From positions 4,386,953 through 4,450,952 of the forward strand of contig JAKTNV010000041.1 in assembly GCA_022747635.1 (NCBI GenBank): 64,000 nucleotides of DNA, read 5' to 3'; not shown here. Below are more model-generated notes on this DNA. The model saw nothing but the letters and a program-made list of their open reading frames with translations. It had not been told where the DNA came from and did no database searches. This stretch comes from Hetaerina americana. Its lineage: Eukaryota > Arthropoda > Insecta > Odonata > Calopterygidae. Position 1 is the first letter of the stretch.

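Overview
This is a eukaryotic genomic window (AT-rich, GT-AG introns, no bacterial gene layout), almost certainly from an arthropod and most likely an insect or close relative with long introns. It is dominated by one host gene on the minus strand, which enters from beyond base 64000 and leaves below base 4719. By reading both strands for splice sites and codon phase I could join 27 coding exons (4,069 nt, about 1,356 codons) into one uninterrupted frame. Every junction is GT-AG and every codon phase matches. Several exons have no long ORF around them and were found only by phase-matching. The product is a large secreted modular protein of the hemocytin/hemolectin type (insect relatives of von Willebrand factor and gel-forming mucins). 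The order is: VWD end, C8, TIL, VWC, Thr-rich linker, WxxW-1, Thr linker, discoidin (F5/8C)-1, Thr linker, CBM14 chitin-binding domain, WxxW-2, Thr/Pro linker, TIL, VWC, linker, WxxW-3, Thr linker, WxxW-4, Thr linker, discoidin-2, Thr/Pro tail. Hemocytins are haemocyte-secreted adhesive or clotting proteins; this is family knowledge, not shown by the DNA. Neither the start nor the stop codon is in the window. Residue numbers below refer to this partial product. || The exons cover about 6% of the window. The introns are filled with mobile-element debris. 1-4718: an old and a fairly young RTE-like LINE copy. 4921-16055: mariner and Penelope scraps, a Daphne/jockey-like LINE, a mariner nested in a mariner, and a second LINE. 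16990-19010: a head-to-head RTE palindrome and a LINE scrap. 19755-26005: a Penelope-like element (PLE) with an intact 836-codon ORF and a ~740-bp inverted copy of its 3' part, then mariner and LINE scraps. 26560-37743: mariner copies, an AT microsatellite, a tRNA-derived SINE, and a deleted mariner with matching 34-bp inverted repeats and TA duplications. 40438-53760: two copies of a second SINE, a GC-rich jockey-like LINE, LINE 3' ends and another deleted mariner. 54230-63440: LINE and PLE fragments and two more copies of the first SINE. || I see no operon, CRISPR, prophage or evidence of an undescribed defence or metabolic system. The most notable points are the fully phase-consistent cryptic-exon gene model, the four WxxW modules with one extra intron, the intact PLE with hairpin architecture and a hammerhead-like core, and repeat insertions that stop within about 26-36 bp of two splice donors. 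No database search was possible, so family names for repeats rest on motif recognition.
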